Assembly (NCBI GenBank): GCA_016179685.1
Contig: JACPCR010000087.1
Location: 1 to 64,000, forward strand
From: Planctomycetota bacterium
GTDB taxonomy: Bacteria > Planctomycetota > PUPC01 > JACPCR01
Reading direction: 5' to 3'
Length of the DNA stretch: 64,000 nucleotides
Shown: positions 8,591-16,328 of the stretch, one piece after another
Numbering within the stretch: position 1 is the first letter of the stretch
Layout: the number at the start of each line of letters is the position of its first letter
The notes under the pieces: generated by a model
The model's input: the letters and a program-made list of their open reading frames with translations, nothing else
The model's database searches: none
What the model was told of the DNA's origin: nothing
Translations under genes and position numbers: made by a program

Positions 8591-8638
8591 TAGTTTTCCG
8601 GTGCAGAAGCACTCACGCACTTCTGCACCGGAAAACTA
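8591..8638. repeat. Perfect 19-bp-arm palindrome containing the trmI stop
   Basis: Arms 8591-8609 and 8620-8638 are exact reverse complements around a 10-base loop. The outermost three bases on the minus strand are the TAG stop of the tRNA methyltransferase gene, and the other end reads TAG on the plus strand. It shares TAGTTTTCC and AGAAG/CTTCT with the hairpin at 1467-1512. Confidence 0.85.
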
Positions 8639-9451
8639 ACGTTCCGGGTAATGCTGGTCCACAGATTCCGGGGGAATCACCACCGCGGTGCGCACGCCGA
8701 AGAGCAGAAACTCGGTGTGAGGGATGGCGACGCGTGAAGGCCGGACTCGGCCGGGGACAGCGACGATCCGGCGGAAAATGACCTCGATGCTCTCGATGAG
8801 AACGTAGCCGGTGCGCTCGAGGGCAGCGGCCATCTGCTCGATCTGATTGTAGGTGGGGTTCATCGCGGCGAGGCGGCCTCCGGGCCTCAGAATCTGGTTG
8901 ACGACCTCGATTTCCAGCCAGGGTTGCGGGATGTCCAGGATGACGCAATCTACGGGTTCGACCGGAAGCGGCGTCCCGGGCTCGCGTAGCGCGAAGTGAA
9001 TCTCGGCCTGGATGCCGGACCTCCGGACGTTTCTCTTGGCGGCGGTGAGATGGTCTTCTCGGACGTCAAAGGTATGAACGACGCCCCCGGGCGAAACGGC
9101 GTCGCCCAGTGCGACGGTCATGGCCCCGGCGCCGGTCCCAATTTCGACAACACGGCAACCCGGGCCGATGGGTATCTTCAGGAGGATCAGGCCGATATCC
9201 TTCGGGTACAGGATGTTGGTGCTGCGGCGAACGAGATGAATCCGGTCCTCGAGCGAGGGAAGGATGGCCAGGCCCCAGCCGCTGGAAAGGTCGAACCGCC
9301 AACCATAAGGCCGGCCGATCAGTTCTTCGAGGGCCAGCTCGCCGAGATGGGTGGAGAAGACGTCATGCCTGCGGACGTGCACGGTCCGGGCCCGGTTGTC
9401 TGACGTCCACAGGACCACGATGTCGCCTTCAGCGATGATCGGTTGGGGCAT
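8636..9451 (-). CDS. trmI: tRNA (adenine-58-N1)-methyltransferase
   Basis: 271 residues, matching the bacterial/archaeal TrmI family that makes m1A58 in the tRNA T-loop using SAM. The N-terminal beta domain (EGDIVVLWTSD) is followed by a Rossmann methyltransferase: motif I VVEIGTGAGAMTVAL, the acidic post-I residue in HTFDVRED, and motif IV DCVILDIPQPW. RPSRVAIPHTEFLLFGVR near the C-terminus is a family landmark. The ATG has no clear Shine-Dalgarno. The gene converges on the thiolase gene, with two palindromes filling the gap. Tetrameric assembly is known for the family, not visible here. Confidence 0.93.
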   Translation of the reverse strand: MPQPIIAEGDIVVLWTSDNRARTVHVRRHDVFSTHLGELALEELIGRPYGWRFDLSSGWGLAILPSLEDRIHLVRRSTNILYPKDIGLILLKIPIGPGCRVVEIGTGAGAMTVALGDAVSPGGVVHTFDVREDHLTAAKRNVRRSGIQAEIHFALREPGTPLPVEPVDCVILDIPQPWLEIEVVNQILRPGGRLAAMNPTYNQIEQMAAALERTGYVLIESIEVIFRRIVAVPGRVRPSRVAIPHTEFLLFGVRTAVVIPPESVDQHYPER

Positions 9452-9797
9452 GAGCCGTTCTTAGTCGCGGAGGTGCGGAGCGTTTAGCCATGGTCAGCGG
9501 AGGGCACACAGAGTATAGCCACGGAGGGACGGAGCGCGTGGCGACCTGAAGCCGTAATACAATGGCTGATGGACGATGGTTGATGAAAAACATGGAGACG
9601 GAGCGGGTGCTGGCTGAATGGTCCCCTTGCACCTGTCCCTCGCACACCCATCCGCACGAGAGGGGCCCGTTGGAACATAGGAGGTGGTCGCACCCAGCCT
9701 GCGACTACCCACACACACCCTTCCGGAAGAGGGGTGGGAATCCATATCTTGCCGGTAGTTCCGGCCATGGAAATCTGGAGATTCGCCGTCGGGTTCA

Positions 9798-9821
9798 TGG
9801 GAGCGCCAGCATCCTGCTGGC
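9798..9821. repeat. REP-like palindrome, copy 1
   Basis: GGGAGCGCCAGCATCCTG is followed by CTGGC, giving a GCCAGCA-TCC-TGCTGGC hairpin. An identical copy lies at 11468-11491. Confidence 0.75.
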
Positions 9822-9986
9822 ATCTGCGACCCTCGCTACTCGAAATCTGCCAATCTTGAATCTGGGGGACGGAGTCCCCCAGGATGACCATTCGCGCTGA
9901 CCACAACCCATGTCGGCGACCCACTGGAAAACCGGAACAACCAAAAATTTTTAGGTTTGAGTTGCACCTTTTGAAGGCTTCCGTTT

Positions 9987-10064
9987 CCCCGCCAGGGTTG
10001 GGCCGGCCAAGCCGGGTCAACCCTGGCGGGGAAATCCGCGAGCCCGAAGGGCGTAGCAGATTTC
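9987..10064. repeat. Two-hairpin dispersed repeat, copy 1
   Basis: The first hairpin has 14-base arms 9987-10000 and 10018-10031 (CCCCGCCAGGGTTG and its complement) around a GGCCGG-CAA-GCCGG inner stem. The second, about 10031-10064, pairs GAAATC with GATTTC. The upstream flank has GGTTTGAGTTGCACCTTTT (9951-9970). A second copy with the same order lies at 34935-35147. Confidence 0.75.
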
Positions 10065-10236
10065 ATTATACGACGACGCGTCTCCAAGGTCGAAACCGCA
10101 AACGGCCTCTGAAGTTGCCAAGCTCGATTCAGATTCCGAAAGGGCAGGTTGCTGCTGCTCCCGGAGGTTCCTATACTCCGGCCCTTGTGGTGTTGGGAAA
10201 ACACGGCGTCCGGCTGGCCCGCATCGGTCTCGACTC

Positions 10237-10725
10237 TTGATCAGCCCCGAGAAACTTTTCGAGCAGATTGCGCTCTGCGGATTCACCCACGTGGTCTGGG
10301 TGCCGGACAGCGCCACGGGCCTGCTCGAGCGTTACCTCGAGTCCGCCCCGCAGTGCCACCTCGTCCGCGTCTGCCGCGAAGGCGAGTGCTTCCCCATCGC
10401 CGCCGGCCTGACCATCGGCGGCCGAAAACCCCTGGTCATCATCCAGTGCACCGGCCTATTCGAGTGCGGAGACGCGCTGCGCAATGTCCTGCACGATCTC
10501 CGGCTGCCCGTCTTCTTCATCGTCGGCTGCCGCAGCTATGAGGCCTGGAAGGCCAATCCGAATCATGCCGATACGGCACGACTCTACACCGAGCCGATTC
10601 TGAAGGCCTGGGACATACCCTACGTGATCGTCGAGAACGACGCGGATGCCGGGAAAATCGTGCAGGCCCATGGGGAGATGCTGGCCACGAACAAGACCCG
10701 GGCAGTTCTTCTCGCAGAACCTTAA
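10237..10725 (+). CDS. ThDP-dependent 2-oxoacid decarboxylase, alpha (PYR-domain) subunit
   Basis: 162 residues starting at TTG. The sequence matches the pyrimidine-binding half of the sulfopyruvate/phosphonopyruvate decarboxylase type (ComD-like): FTHVVWVPDSATGLL, VRVCREGECFPIAAGLTIGG (the conserved Glu that activates thiamine diphosphate lies in REGEC), and IIQCTGLFECGDALRN. The beta (PP-domain) subunit follows 59 bases downstream, so together they form a split decarboxylase as in archaeal ComDE. No PEP mutase, phosphosulfolactate synthase or aminotransferase gene is adjacent, so the substrate (phosphonopyruvate, sulfopyruvate or another 2-oxoacid) remains open. Confidence 0.82.
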   Translation: MISPEKLFEQIALCGFTHVVWVPDSATGLLERYLESAPQCHLVRVCREGECFPIAAGLTIGGRKPLVIIQCTGLFECGDALRNVLHDLRLPVFFIVGCRSYEAWKANPNHADTARLYTEPILKAWDIPYVIVENDADAGKIVQAHGEMLATNKTRAVLLAEP

Positions 10726-10784
10726 TCTGCACGAATTGCGCGCACACCGCGTGTAAAATGCGCCCTGACACGTGACACCCACGC

Positions 10785-11369
10785 ATGGAACTTGCCGATT
10801 TCTTGAGCGCCTTGAAGGAGGTTCGGAAGGACCAGGTAGTGGTCACGACCATGGCCTCCGCGCGGGAATGGCCGAACTACTCGGACGGCCCCCTGGACCT
10901 GAATTATGCGCCCAGCTCGATGGGACAGGGGCCTGCGCTTGGGCTTGGCATCGCCCTCGCCCGGCCCGAGCGCCAGGTGATCGTGCTCAACGGCGACGGC
11001 TGCACCTTGATGAACCTCGGCGTCCTTGTGACTATCGCCGGACTCCGGCCGGTGAACCTGGTGCTGTTTAACCTGGAGAACGGCGTTTACGAGGTGACCG
11101 GTGGACAGAAGCTGGCCGGATCGGGCCGGGTAGGCTTCACGGGAGTGGCCCGCAGCGCGGGCTGGGAGCGGGTCTATGAAATCAAGGAGGCGGAGGAATT
11201 ACGGCGGGAACTGCCTGGAATCCTGAGAGGGAACGGCCCGGTCTTCATCAACGTGAAGCTGGTGGCAAGGCCCGGCCCGTCGCCGAAGCCCCGGAGGCCC
11301 ATGCCCGAGACGCTGCGGATGCTATCCGAGGCTCTTGCCGCAGGTTCAGCGGGCCGTCAAGCAAGGTGA
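10785..11369 (+). CDS. ThDP-dependent 2-oxoacid decarboxylase, beta (PP-domain) subunit
   Basis: 194 residues, ComE-like. It has the thiamine diphosphate/Mg2+ motif from GDGCTLMNLG to NLENGVYEVTGGQ, and SSMGQGPALGLGIALA before it, as in the C-terminal domain of phosphonopyruvate and sulfopyruvate decarboxylases. It should pair with the alpha subunit just upstream to make an alpha/beta active site. The last ~25 residues are Pro/Ala-rich. GGAACT before the frame is weak as a ribosome-binding site, and the 59-base gap means translational coupling is not obvious. Confidence 0.83.
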   Translation: MELADFLSALKEVRKDQVVVTTMASAREWPNYSDGPLDLNYAPSSMGQGPALGLGIALARPERQVIVLNGDGCTLMNLGVLVTIAGLRPVNLVLFNLENGVYEVTGGQKLAGSGRVGFTGVARSAGWERVYEIKEAEELRRELPGILRGNGPVFINVKLVARPGPSPKPRRPMPETLRMLSEALAAGSAGRQAR

Positions 11370-11467
11370 ACAAGCGCCTCTAACCGTTGCTCTCGCTTAA
11401 GGCGGGCGAAGCCCACACTGGACTTTGGCACTTTTCTGGCCATCGACACAAGCGAGTACCGAGTTCC

Positions 11468-11491
11468 TGGGAGCGCCAGCATCCTGCTGGC
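11468..11491. repeat. REP-like palindrome, copy 2
   Basis: Second copy of the GGGAGCGCCAGCATCCTG palindrome, downstream of the decarboxylase genes and 34 bases from the 3' end of the convergent DUF4058 gene. Upstream, CTTAAGGCGGGCGAAGCCC (about 11396-11414) also recurs near 49185-49202. Confidence 0.7.
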
Positions 11492-11524
11492 CTCTTGTTG
11501 CTATTTTGGCGGCCTCAATCCCGA

Positions 11525-12307
11525 TTACCGCAGGCGCGCCTTGGCCAGGACCTCTTCGCACCAGGCCGCGTCTTCGGGCTTCAGCGGAGGCTGAGGCGGC
11601 ACGGCATAGTCAACCCTCAAATCGTACCGCGCTTGGTCATACACTTGGTTCAGGAGCATCCCGAGCGACAACAGGGGCTCCTGCTCATGCCGGGACAATG
11701 GGATCGGAATCTCCGGGATGGCCTCCCGGACATTGAACGGATAGAGCTGCCCGCGGTATCGTTCCCACTCACGGCTGACCAGGATTCGGTAATCGCTCTC
11801 CGGCAAGCGCCCCATCGGCATCGGGTCGCCCCCCCGCAAGAGGTCAAACTCCATCAGGTTCGTCAGCGAACCGAGGACTTCCTGTCGTTTCCGTTCGTAT
11901 TGCGCACGCCCTTCACCGGGGAACTTGTTGCTGGGAGAAAGAATCTCAATGACCGTGATGACTTTGCGCGTCTGGGTGTCCCGGACCTCGAGAAAGCGTT
12001 CGTGCACCTCGTCCGGGACCGGAAGATCGACAGCGACGGGGCGTTCGATGACCCCCGCTGCGGATGCGCCCCGGGAGAGCGCCCCCGCTGGCCTGCCCGA
12101 TCGAACGACGACCACGCCGGGTCGCCCAAGAAAGGACTCCGGGTCCGTGGCTATCGGGTAGGTTCTTTCCTCGATCGCGACGTAATAACGGGGCGACACC
12201 TTCGCAGCCCATGCCGCGCGAAGGGCAGGAATCAGCGCGAGATGAACGTCCGGCCACATGGCCGGGTGCTCCAGGTAAGGATTCATCCCGGGGAAGGGGG
12301 AGGGCAT
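11525..12307 (-). CDS. DUF4058 family protein
   Basis: 260 residues. The N-terminal signature MPSPFPGMNPYLEHPAMWPDVH is the hallmark of DUF4058 and fixes the start. Further family features are EVRDTQTRKVITVIEILSP (nuclease-like beta strands with conserved E) and the acidic/hydrophobic C-terminus. DUF4058 proteins are common in cyanobacteria and planctomycete-like bacteria and have been grouped with PD-(D/E)XK-like folds; no function is established. The gene is separated from the upstream chrA by a perfect palindrome. Confidence 0.9.
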   Translation of the reverse strand: MPSPFPGMNPYLEHPAMWPDVHLALIPALRAAWAAKVSPRYYVAIEERTYPIATDPESFLGRPGVVVVRSGRPAGALSRGASAAGVIERPVAVDLPVPDEVHERFLEVRDTQTRKVITVIEILSPSNKFPGEGRAQYERKRQEVLGSLTNLMEFDLLRGGDPMPMGRLPESDYRILVSREWERYRGQLYPFNVREAIPEIPIPLSRHEQEPLLSLGMLLNQVYDQARYDLRVDYAVPPQPPLKPEDAAWCEEVLAKARLR

Positions 12308-12324
12308 GACCGAGACCTCGGTTC

Positions 12325-12363
12325 ATCCGGATTTCTCATCCCGCCGGGATGAGAAATCCGGAT
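12325..12363. repeat. Perfect 18-bp-arm palindrome between chrA and DUF4058 genes
   Basis: Arms 12325-12342 (beginning ATCCGGATTTCTCATCCC) and 12346-12363 are exact reverse complements around GCC. It lies 28 bases downstream of the chrA stop on the minus strand. No U-tract. Confidence 0.85.
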
Positions 12364-12390
12364 TGGAGATTCAGAAGTCGTAATACACGA

Positions 12391-13617
12391 CTAACCCCAC
12401 GGAGGCAACGCGGAGGGGAGAATCTGGAGCAGCCAGCCGGCGAGGCATCCGCCGAGGACGAGCCAGGCGGCATTGACCTTCCAGCGGAAACCGATGGCGG
12501 AGGCCGCAAGGACGATGAGCACCGCTGGCCATCCGGAGTCGCTGACGCTGCTCCGGGCGAGCTGAATCGTGACGGCGACCATGAGGCCGATGGCGCTGAC
12601 GTTGACGGCATCGAGGAAGGCCGCACTCCAAGGAGATCGGCGGAAAAGGGGAATGGCGGGATGGAGCACGGCAACGAAGAAGAATGACGGCAGAAAGATG
12701 GCGGCGGTAGCGACGGCTGCGCCGCCGGCCCCGGCGAGGAGGTAGCCGATGAAGGTGGCGGTCGAAAGCACGGGACCCGGCGTGAACTGTCCGATGGCGA
12801 TGGCGTCGAGGAGCTGCTGCTGGTCCAGCCACCGGTAATCGTGGACGAGTCCGCCTTCGAGGAAGGCGACGAGGACGTAACCGCTGCCGTAGAGGACGGA
12901 TCCGACCTTGAGGAAGAAGAGGCCGAGGGAGGCGAGGGGGACGGCAAGGGCGGACGGTCCGGCTGCACTGGTGGCGAGTGGGACGGCGGAGGCCTGGACC
13001 GAGGCGAGACCGGCCGCGGCGAGGCCCGGAATCGCTGCTGCGGCAGCGCCTCCGGAGTGGGGTGTTCGCCCGCGCACCGCGAGGCGCAGCCAGAGCATGC
13101 CGAGGACGCCGCCGGCAAAGAGGGCGAGAACTTCGCCCGCGCCGAGGAGGGCGGCGGCGGCGACGGCCGTTCCGACGGCGAGCAGTCTCCAGCCTTTGAC
13201 CGCGGTCCGGCCGAGCCGCCAGGCGGCCGCGAGGATGACGCCGAGGACGGCAGGCTTGATGCCGTAGAGGAATGGGTTGACCTCCGGAAGGCTTCCGAAT
13301 TCGACGTAGGCCCAGGCGAAGGCGGCGGTGATGAGAGTTGCGGGCAGGATAAAGGCGAGTCCGGCTACGACGAGGCCGCGGAATCCGGCCCGGACGTAGC
13401 CCACGTATATCGCCATCTCCGTGGAATTCGGGCCCGGGATGAGGTTGACCGCGCCGACAAGGTCGAGGAAATGCTGCCGGGTGAGCCATTTCCGCCGTTC
13501 GACGACCTCCTCCTCGATCATGGCGAGGTGTGCGGCAGGCCCGCCGAAGCTGATGAATCCGAGGCGGAGGAAAAGGGCGGCGACTTCACGTAGCCGGACT
13601 GGGTGCTCGGGGATCAT
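12391..13617 (-). CDS. chrA: Chromate transporter, two-domain CHR family
   Basis: 408 residues from MIPEHPVRLREV. The CHR domain is duplicated, as in long-chain ChrA: FLRLGFISFGGPAAHLAMIEEEVV and NLIPGPNSTEMAIYVGY in the first half, FLKVGSVLYGSGYVLVAFLEG and QFTPGPVLSTATFIGYLLAG in the second. About ten to twelve membrane segments. ChrA proteins export chromate; homologues without that role are known. The open frame continues upstream to 14052, but that part overlaps the OPT-like gene in another frame and is Ser/Pro/Arg-rich, so it is not used. Chromate as substrate is inferred from family only. Confidence 0.9.
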   Translation of the reverse strand: MIPEHPVRLREVAALFLRLGFISFGGPAAHLAMIEEEVVERRKWLTRQHFLDLVGAVNLIPGPNSTEMAIYVGYVRAGFRGLVVAGLAFILPATLITAAFAWAYVEFGSLPEVNPFLYGIKPAVLGVILAAAWRLGRTAVKGWRLLAVGTAVAAAALLGAGEVLALFAGGVLGMLWLRLAVRGRTPHSGGAAAAAIPGLAAAGLASVQASAVPLATSAAGPSALAVPLASLGLFFLKVGSVLYGSGYVLVAFLEGGLVHDYRWLDQQQLLDAIAIGQFTPGPVLSTATFIGYLLAGAGGAAVATAAIFLPSFFFVAVLHPAIPLFRRSPWSAAFLDAVNVSAIGLMVAVTIQLARSSVSDSGWPAVLIVLAASAIGFRWKVNAAWLVLGGCLAGWLLQILPSALPPWG

Positions 13618-13629
13618 AGGAACGAGGGG

Positions 13630-13667
13630 CTCGAGTTGGCAAGCGCGGATGCGCTTGCCAACTCGAG
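13630..13667. repeat. Perfect 17-bp-arm palindrome after OPT-like gene
   Basis: Arms 13630-13646 (CTCGAGTTGGCAAGCGC) and 13651-13667 are exact complements around GGAT. It starts 2 bases after the OPT-like TAA on the minus strand and ends 13 bases before the chrA ATG. Same GGAT loop as the palindrome at 21600-21639. Confidence 0.85.
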
Positions 13668-13669
13668 GA

Positions 13670-16036
13670 TTAAAAAACGATCTCCGAGATGGCCTTGCCG
13701 ATGAGGGCGAGGCCGCAACACGCCATGCCGACGAGGCCGGCGCCGCAGGCGTATCCGGCGGCGAGGATCGGGGTGTAAGCGGCCCAGCGCTTCTCGCCAA
13801 ATTGACGCCGGAAGTGGAAGCGGCCGAGCAGGGCGCCGGCCAGCATGGGAAGGTAGCCCGGCACGCCTTGGCCGACTCCGCCCACGACCCCATAGAAGAG
13901 GAGCGTGGGCAGCCCGAGGAACGCAAGCAAGCCATACAGGATGAGCGCGGCCGCACCGCCATAGGCCATGAGCCGCGGCTGGATCGACCGGAGAAGCAGG
14001 CTGCTGGCCGAGGAGCCCAGGAGCAGGCGGGTGGCGTCCGCTTTGCCAGCACGGTAGGCCGTCTCCCCTTCTCCTAAGGTGAGGGATTCGAGGGAAAGCC
14101 GCAAGCGGCTCATTTCCTGAGCGGACTTGACCTCGGGCAGGCGGAGGCGGCCCTCGAATCTTCGTGCCTCGGGCTGGTAGGCGAGCGGAATCTCCACGGC
14201 CTCCGACGCCAGCGTGAGACGGACGGAGGCGGGCGCTGTGGCAGGCTGGTCGAGGGAAAGATTCCAGGCCGAGATGAGTAGCTGCCCGTCTTCGGACCTG
14301 GACAGGCGATAGCCCTGCTGTTCGTTACCGCCGGGGATGTCCTTTTCGAGGGTGGAGGAGACCCAGAGGCACTGGAAGCGGGCGTAGAAGGGCCACATCT
14401 CCTGCACGTAGGGATAGGCGGACGACGGGACAGGAGCGAGCTTCCAGATGATGGACCAGAAGAGGAAGCTGCAGGCGAGGAGGATGACGAGGGTGGCGAA
14501 GCTGGCCTTGACCCTGGAGATGAATCGGGTGCGGGTGAGCTCCATCATTTTCCAGCCCTGGGCGTCCGACCCATAGTCATTCATGGGGACTGGGGCGAAC
14601 CAGATGGCGACGCCCTGCCCCCAGAGGAGGAATGTCCCTTCTCGCAGGAAGGGGAAGGAGACGCCGCCGTGGGTGCCGGTGAGGCCGATCATGCGTGCGT
14701 GCACGTAGGAGAAGAGGGGCTGGAAGACGAAGCCGAAGAAGAAGAGGACGCGGAGGCTGAAGGACCCGCCGGCCTTGCGGATGAGCCAATCGCACAGCCC
14801 GATGTAGAGGAGGGTGCCGGCGGCCCAGATGGCGAAGGCGAGGGCGATGGGAATATCGCCGCGAGGCCCGGCGGTCCCCGTCTCAACCGTCTGGCTGGCG
14901 GCCTGGGAGAGCTGCCTCCGCGAGCGGAGGAGGGCGCGGAGGACGCCGCCGACGCCGATGAGGGCGACGACCCAGGCGAACCCGATGCTGACGGACAGCC
15001 AGAAATCGATCGTGTTCGCCATGACGGTCGGGTTGTACTTCATCCCCTCCCGCCACTGGGTGAGGATGCCCGCGCGGTAGAGGACCGGGTTGAGGATCAG
15101 GCTCGAAGCGACGGCGCTGGCGGCCCCGCCGACCACGATCCAGAAGGGGAGAACGAATCCGACGAAGACGAGACCCAGCTCGAGGGTCAGGGCGAACGGC
15201 GCGGCCGGGAGCAGCGTGCTGACCTTATCCGTCAGGTCCCACCAGGGAATCGGAAGAATCTGGATGGGCTCGTTGAGGAAGGTGCCGGTGAGGACCGGCA
15301 CGCCGGCGTAGAAGAAGCCCCAGACGAGTCCGAACATGGCCCCGATGCTGAAGCAGCGCCATCGCCAGGTCTCCTTTCGCGAGGAGCTTTCGGCGAGGGC
15401 GGTGGCCCCTCCGGCGTGGACGGGGGCCATCGGGAAAGGGAGGCGCTCGATGTCATTCGTGATGCGAAACATGGCGTAACCCATGCTGAGGCCGCAAACG
15501 TTCGACAGGAGAAGGTGCAGCGCGAGGATGCCGATCGGCAGCAGCCAGTCGGGGTGGAGGAAGGATCGGTCGGCGTAGGCCTGTGAGCCCTTGGGAGGCG
15601 CGACCCAGGAGGGGATGTGCTCGGCGATGCCGAAGCCGTCGGCGAGCGGGGACTGCACGAGGTATTGATCCCAGATCATGCCGCCGAAGGGACCGCCGAA
15701 GAGAGAGACGCCGCTGCCGAGCCGCCCGCCCATGCTGACCAGCCCCGCGATAACGCCGTAGAGGATGATGATGTCCTGCCGGCGAAGGGTGACGAAGTTC
15801 CGCTTGGCGATCTCGACGAAGAGGATGATGGTGACCCACTCGGCTGCCCCGCCCATGCTGCTTCCCGTGACGAGCCCGAGGTAGATGGCCCCGGGAAGCA
15901 TGATGAAGCCGACAAAGAGCGCGCCCCAGAGGGTGCGGATGCTGAACCCGTCGCGGTAGGGCTCGTCCTCGAAGAGAACCAGGTCCTGATCCCGAGGGTT
16001 TCCGGGCGTCGTGTTTTCGCTAGGCGCTTCTTTCAT
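13670..16036 (-). CDS. OPT-superfamily-like membrane transporter
   Basis: 788 residues from MKEAPSEN; the ATG at 16036 is chosen over a GTG at 16066 because GGGGGAGAG lies directly before it. About 14 to 16 hydrophobic segments. LPGAIYLGLVTGSSMGGAAEWVTIILF near the N-terminus and YGVVGGVGQGVPGYLPMLAGALLGRFHFRR near the C-terminus resemble the oligopeptide transporter (OPT) superfamily branch found in planctomycete-like bacteria. A soluble insert of ~150 residues precedes the last membrane segments. Substrate unknown; family precedents are peptides or metal chelates. The gene follows the peptidase/FtsX fusion on the same strand and may work with it, which is inference. Confidence 0.75.
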   Translation of the reverse strand: MKEAPSENTTPGNPRDQDLVLFEDEPYRDGFSIRTLWGALFVGFIMLPGAIYLGLVTGSSMGGAAEWVTIILFVEIAKRNFVTLRRQDIIILYGVIAGLVSMGGRLGSGVSLFGGPFGGMIWDQYLVQSPLADGFGIAEHIPSWVAPPKGSQAYADRSFLHPDWLLPIGILALHLLLSNVCGLSMGYAMFRITNDIERLPFPMAPVHAGGATALAESSSRKETWRWRCFSIGAMFGLVWGFFYAGVPVLTGTFLNEPIQILPIPWWDLTDKVSTLLPAAPFALTLELGLVFVGFVLPFWIVVGGAASAVASSLILNPVLYRAGILTQWREGMKYNPTVMANTIDFWLSVSIGFAWVVALIGVGGVLRALLRSRRQLSQAASQTVETGTAGPRGDIPIALAFAIWAAGTLLYIGLCDWLIRKAGGSFSLRVLFFFGFVFQPLFSYVHARMIGLTGTHGGVSFPFLREGTFLLWGQGVAIWFAPVPMNDYGSDAQGWKMMELTRTRFISRVKASFATLVILLACSFLFWSIIWKLAPVPSSAYPYVQEMWPFYARFQCLWVSSTLEKDIPGGNEQQGYRLSRSEDGQLLISAWNLSLDQPATAPASVRLTLASEAVEIPLAYQPEARRFEGRLRLPEVKSAQEMSRLRLSLESLTLGEGETAYRAGKADATRLLLGSSASSLLLRSIQPRLMAYGGAAALILYGLLAFLGLPTLLFYGVVGGVGQGVPGYLPMLAGALLGRFHFRRQFGEKRWAAYTPILAAGYACGAGLVGMACCGLALIGKAISEIVF

Positions 16037-16328
16037 CTCTCCCCCGTCTCCTTCTGCTTGCTTCACGCAGCGGAAGCAGAAAGCCGGAAGCCAGCAGAAG
16101 TCTCCGCTCGCTTACCGGACATCGTTTCACCCCGTCACCGCGTGTCGTTCCCATACCTCAGGTTTCAGATGTCGGCATTCAGACACTTCGTTCCAAGCCC
16201 TTGTCCCTCGTCCGGCTGCTACACCCGCACTTCGACACTCCCATACGGCCACGCTCCGATCACTGATGACCCATGACTGATAACTTTCCCGCCTCATTCT
16301 CGTCCCTCGTCCCCACGTCCCCATCGCA

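Larger units (their letters stand above)
9452..10236. other. Non-coding interval rich in dispersed repeats
   Basis: 785 bases without a supported gene. Contents: degenerate GGAGGNNCGGAGCG-type tracts near 9470-9540, a REP-like palindrome at 9798-9821, a pyrimidine/purine-biased stretch near 9630-9740, and a two-hairpin dispersed repeat at 9987-10064. Short frames here have no coding character. A promoter for the downstream decarboxylase genes should lie at the right end but was not identified. Confidence 0.6.

Noticed and set aside
9562..9900. 112-codon frame in the repeat-rich interval
   Set aside because: It crosses a REP palindrome, has no ribosome site and shows no coding composition.
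11425..11440. Sigma-54-like TTGGCACTTTTCTGGC on the plus strand
   Set aside because: The next gene downstream is on the minus strand, so there is nothing for it to transcribe.
13618..14052. Upstream extension of chrA
   Set aside because: It runs through the OPT-like gene in a shadow frame with Ser/Pro/Arg-rich sequence; the CHR domain begins right after the ATG at 13617.
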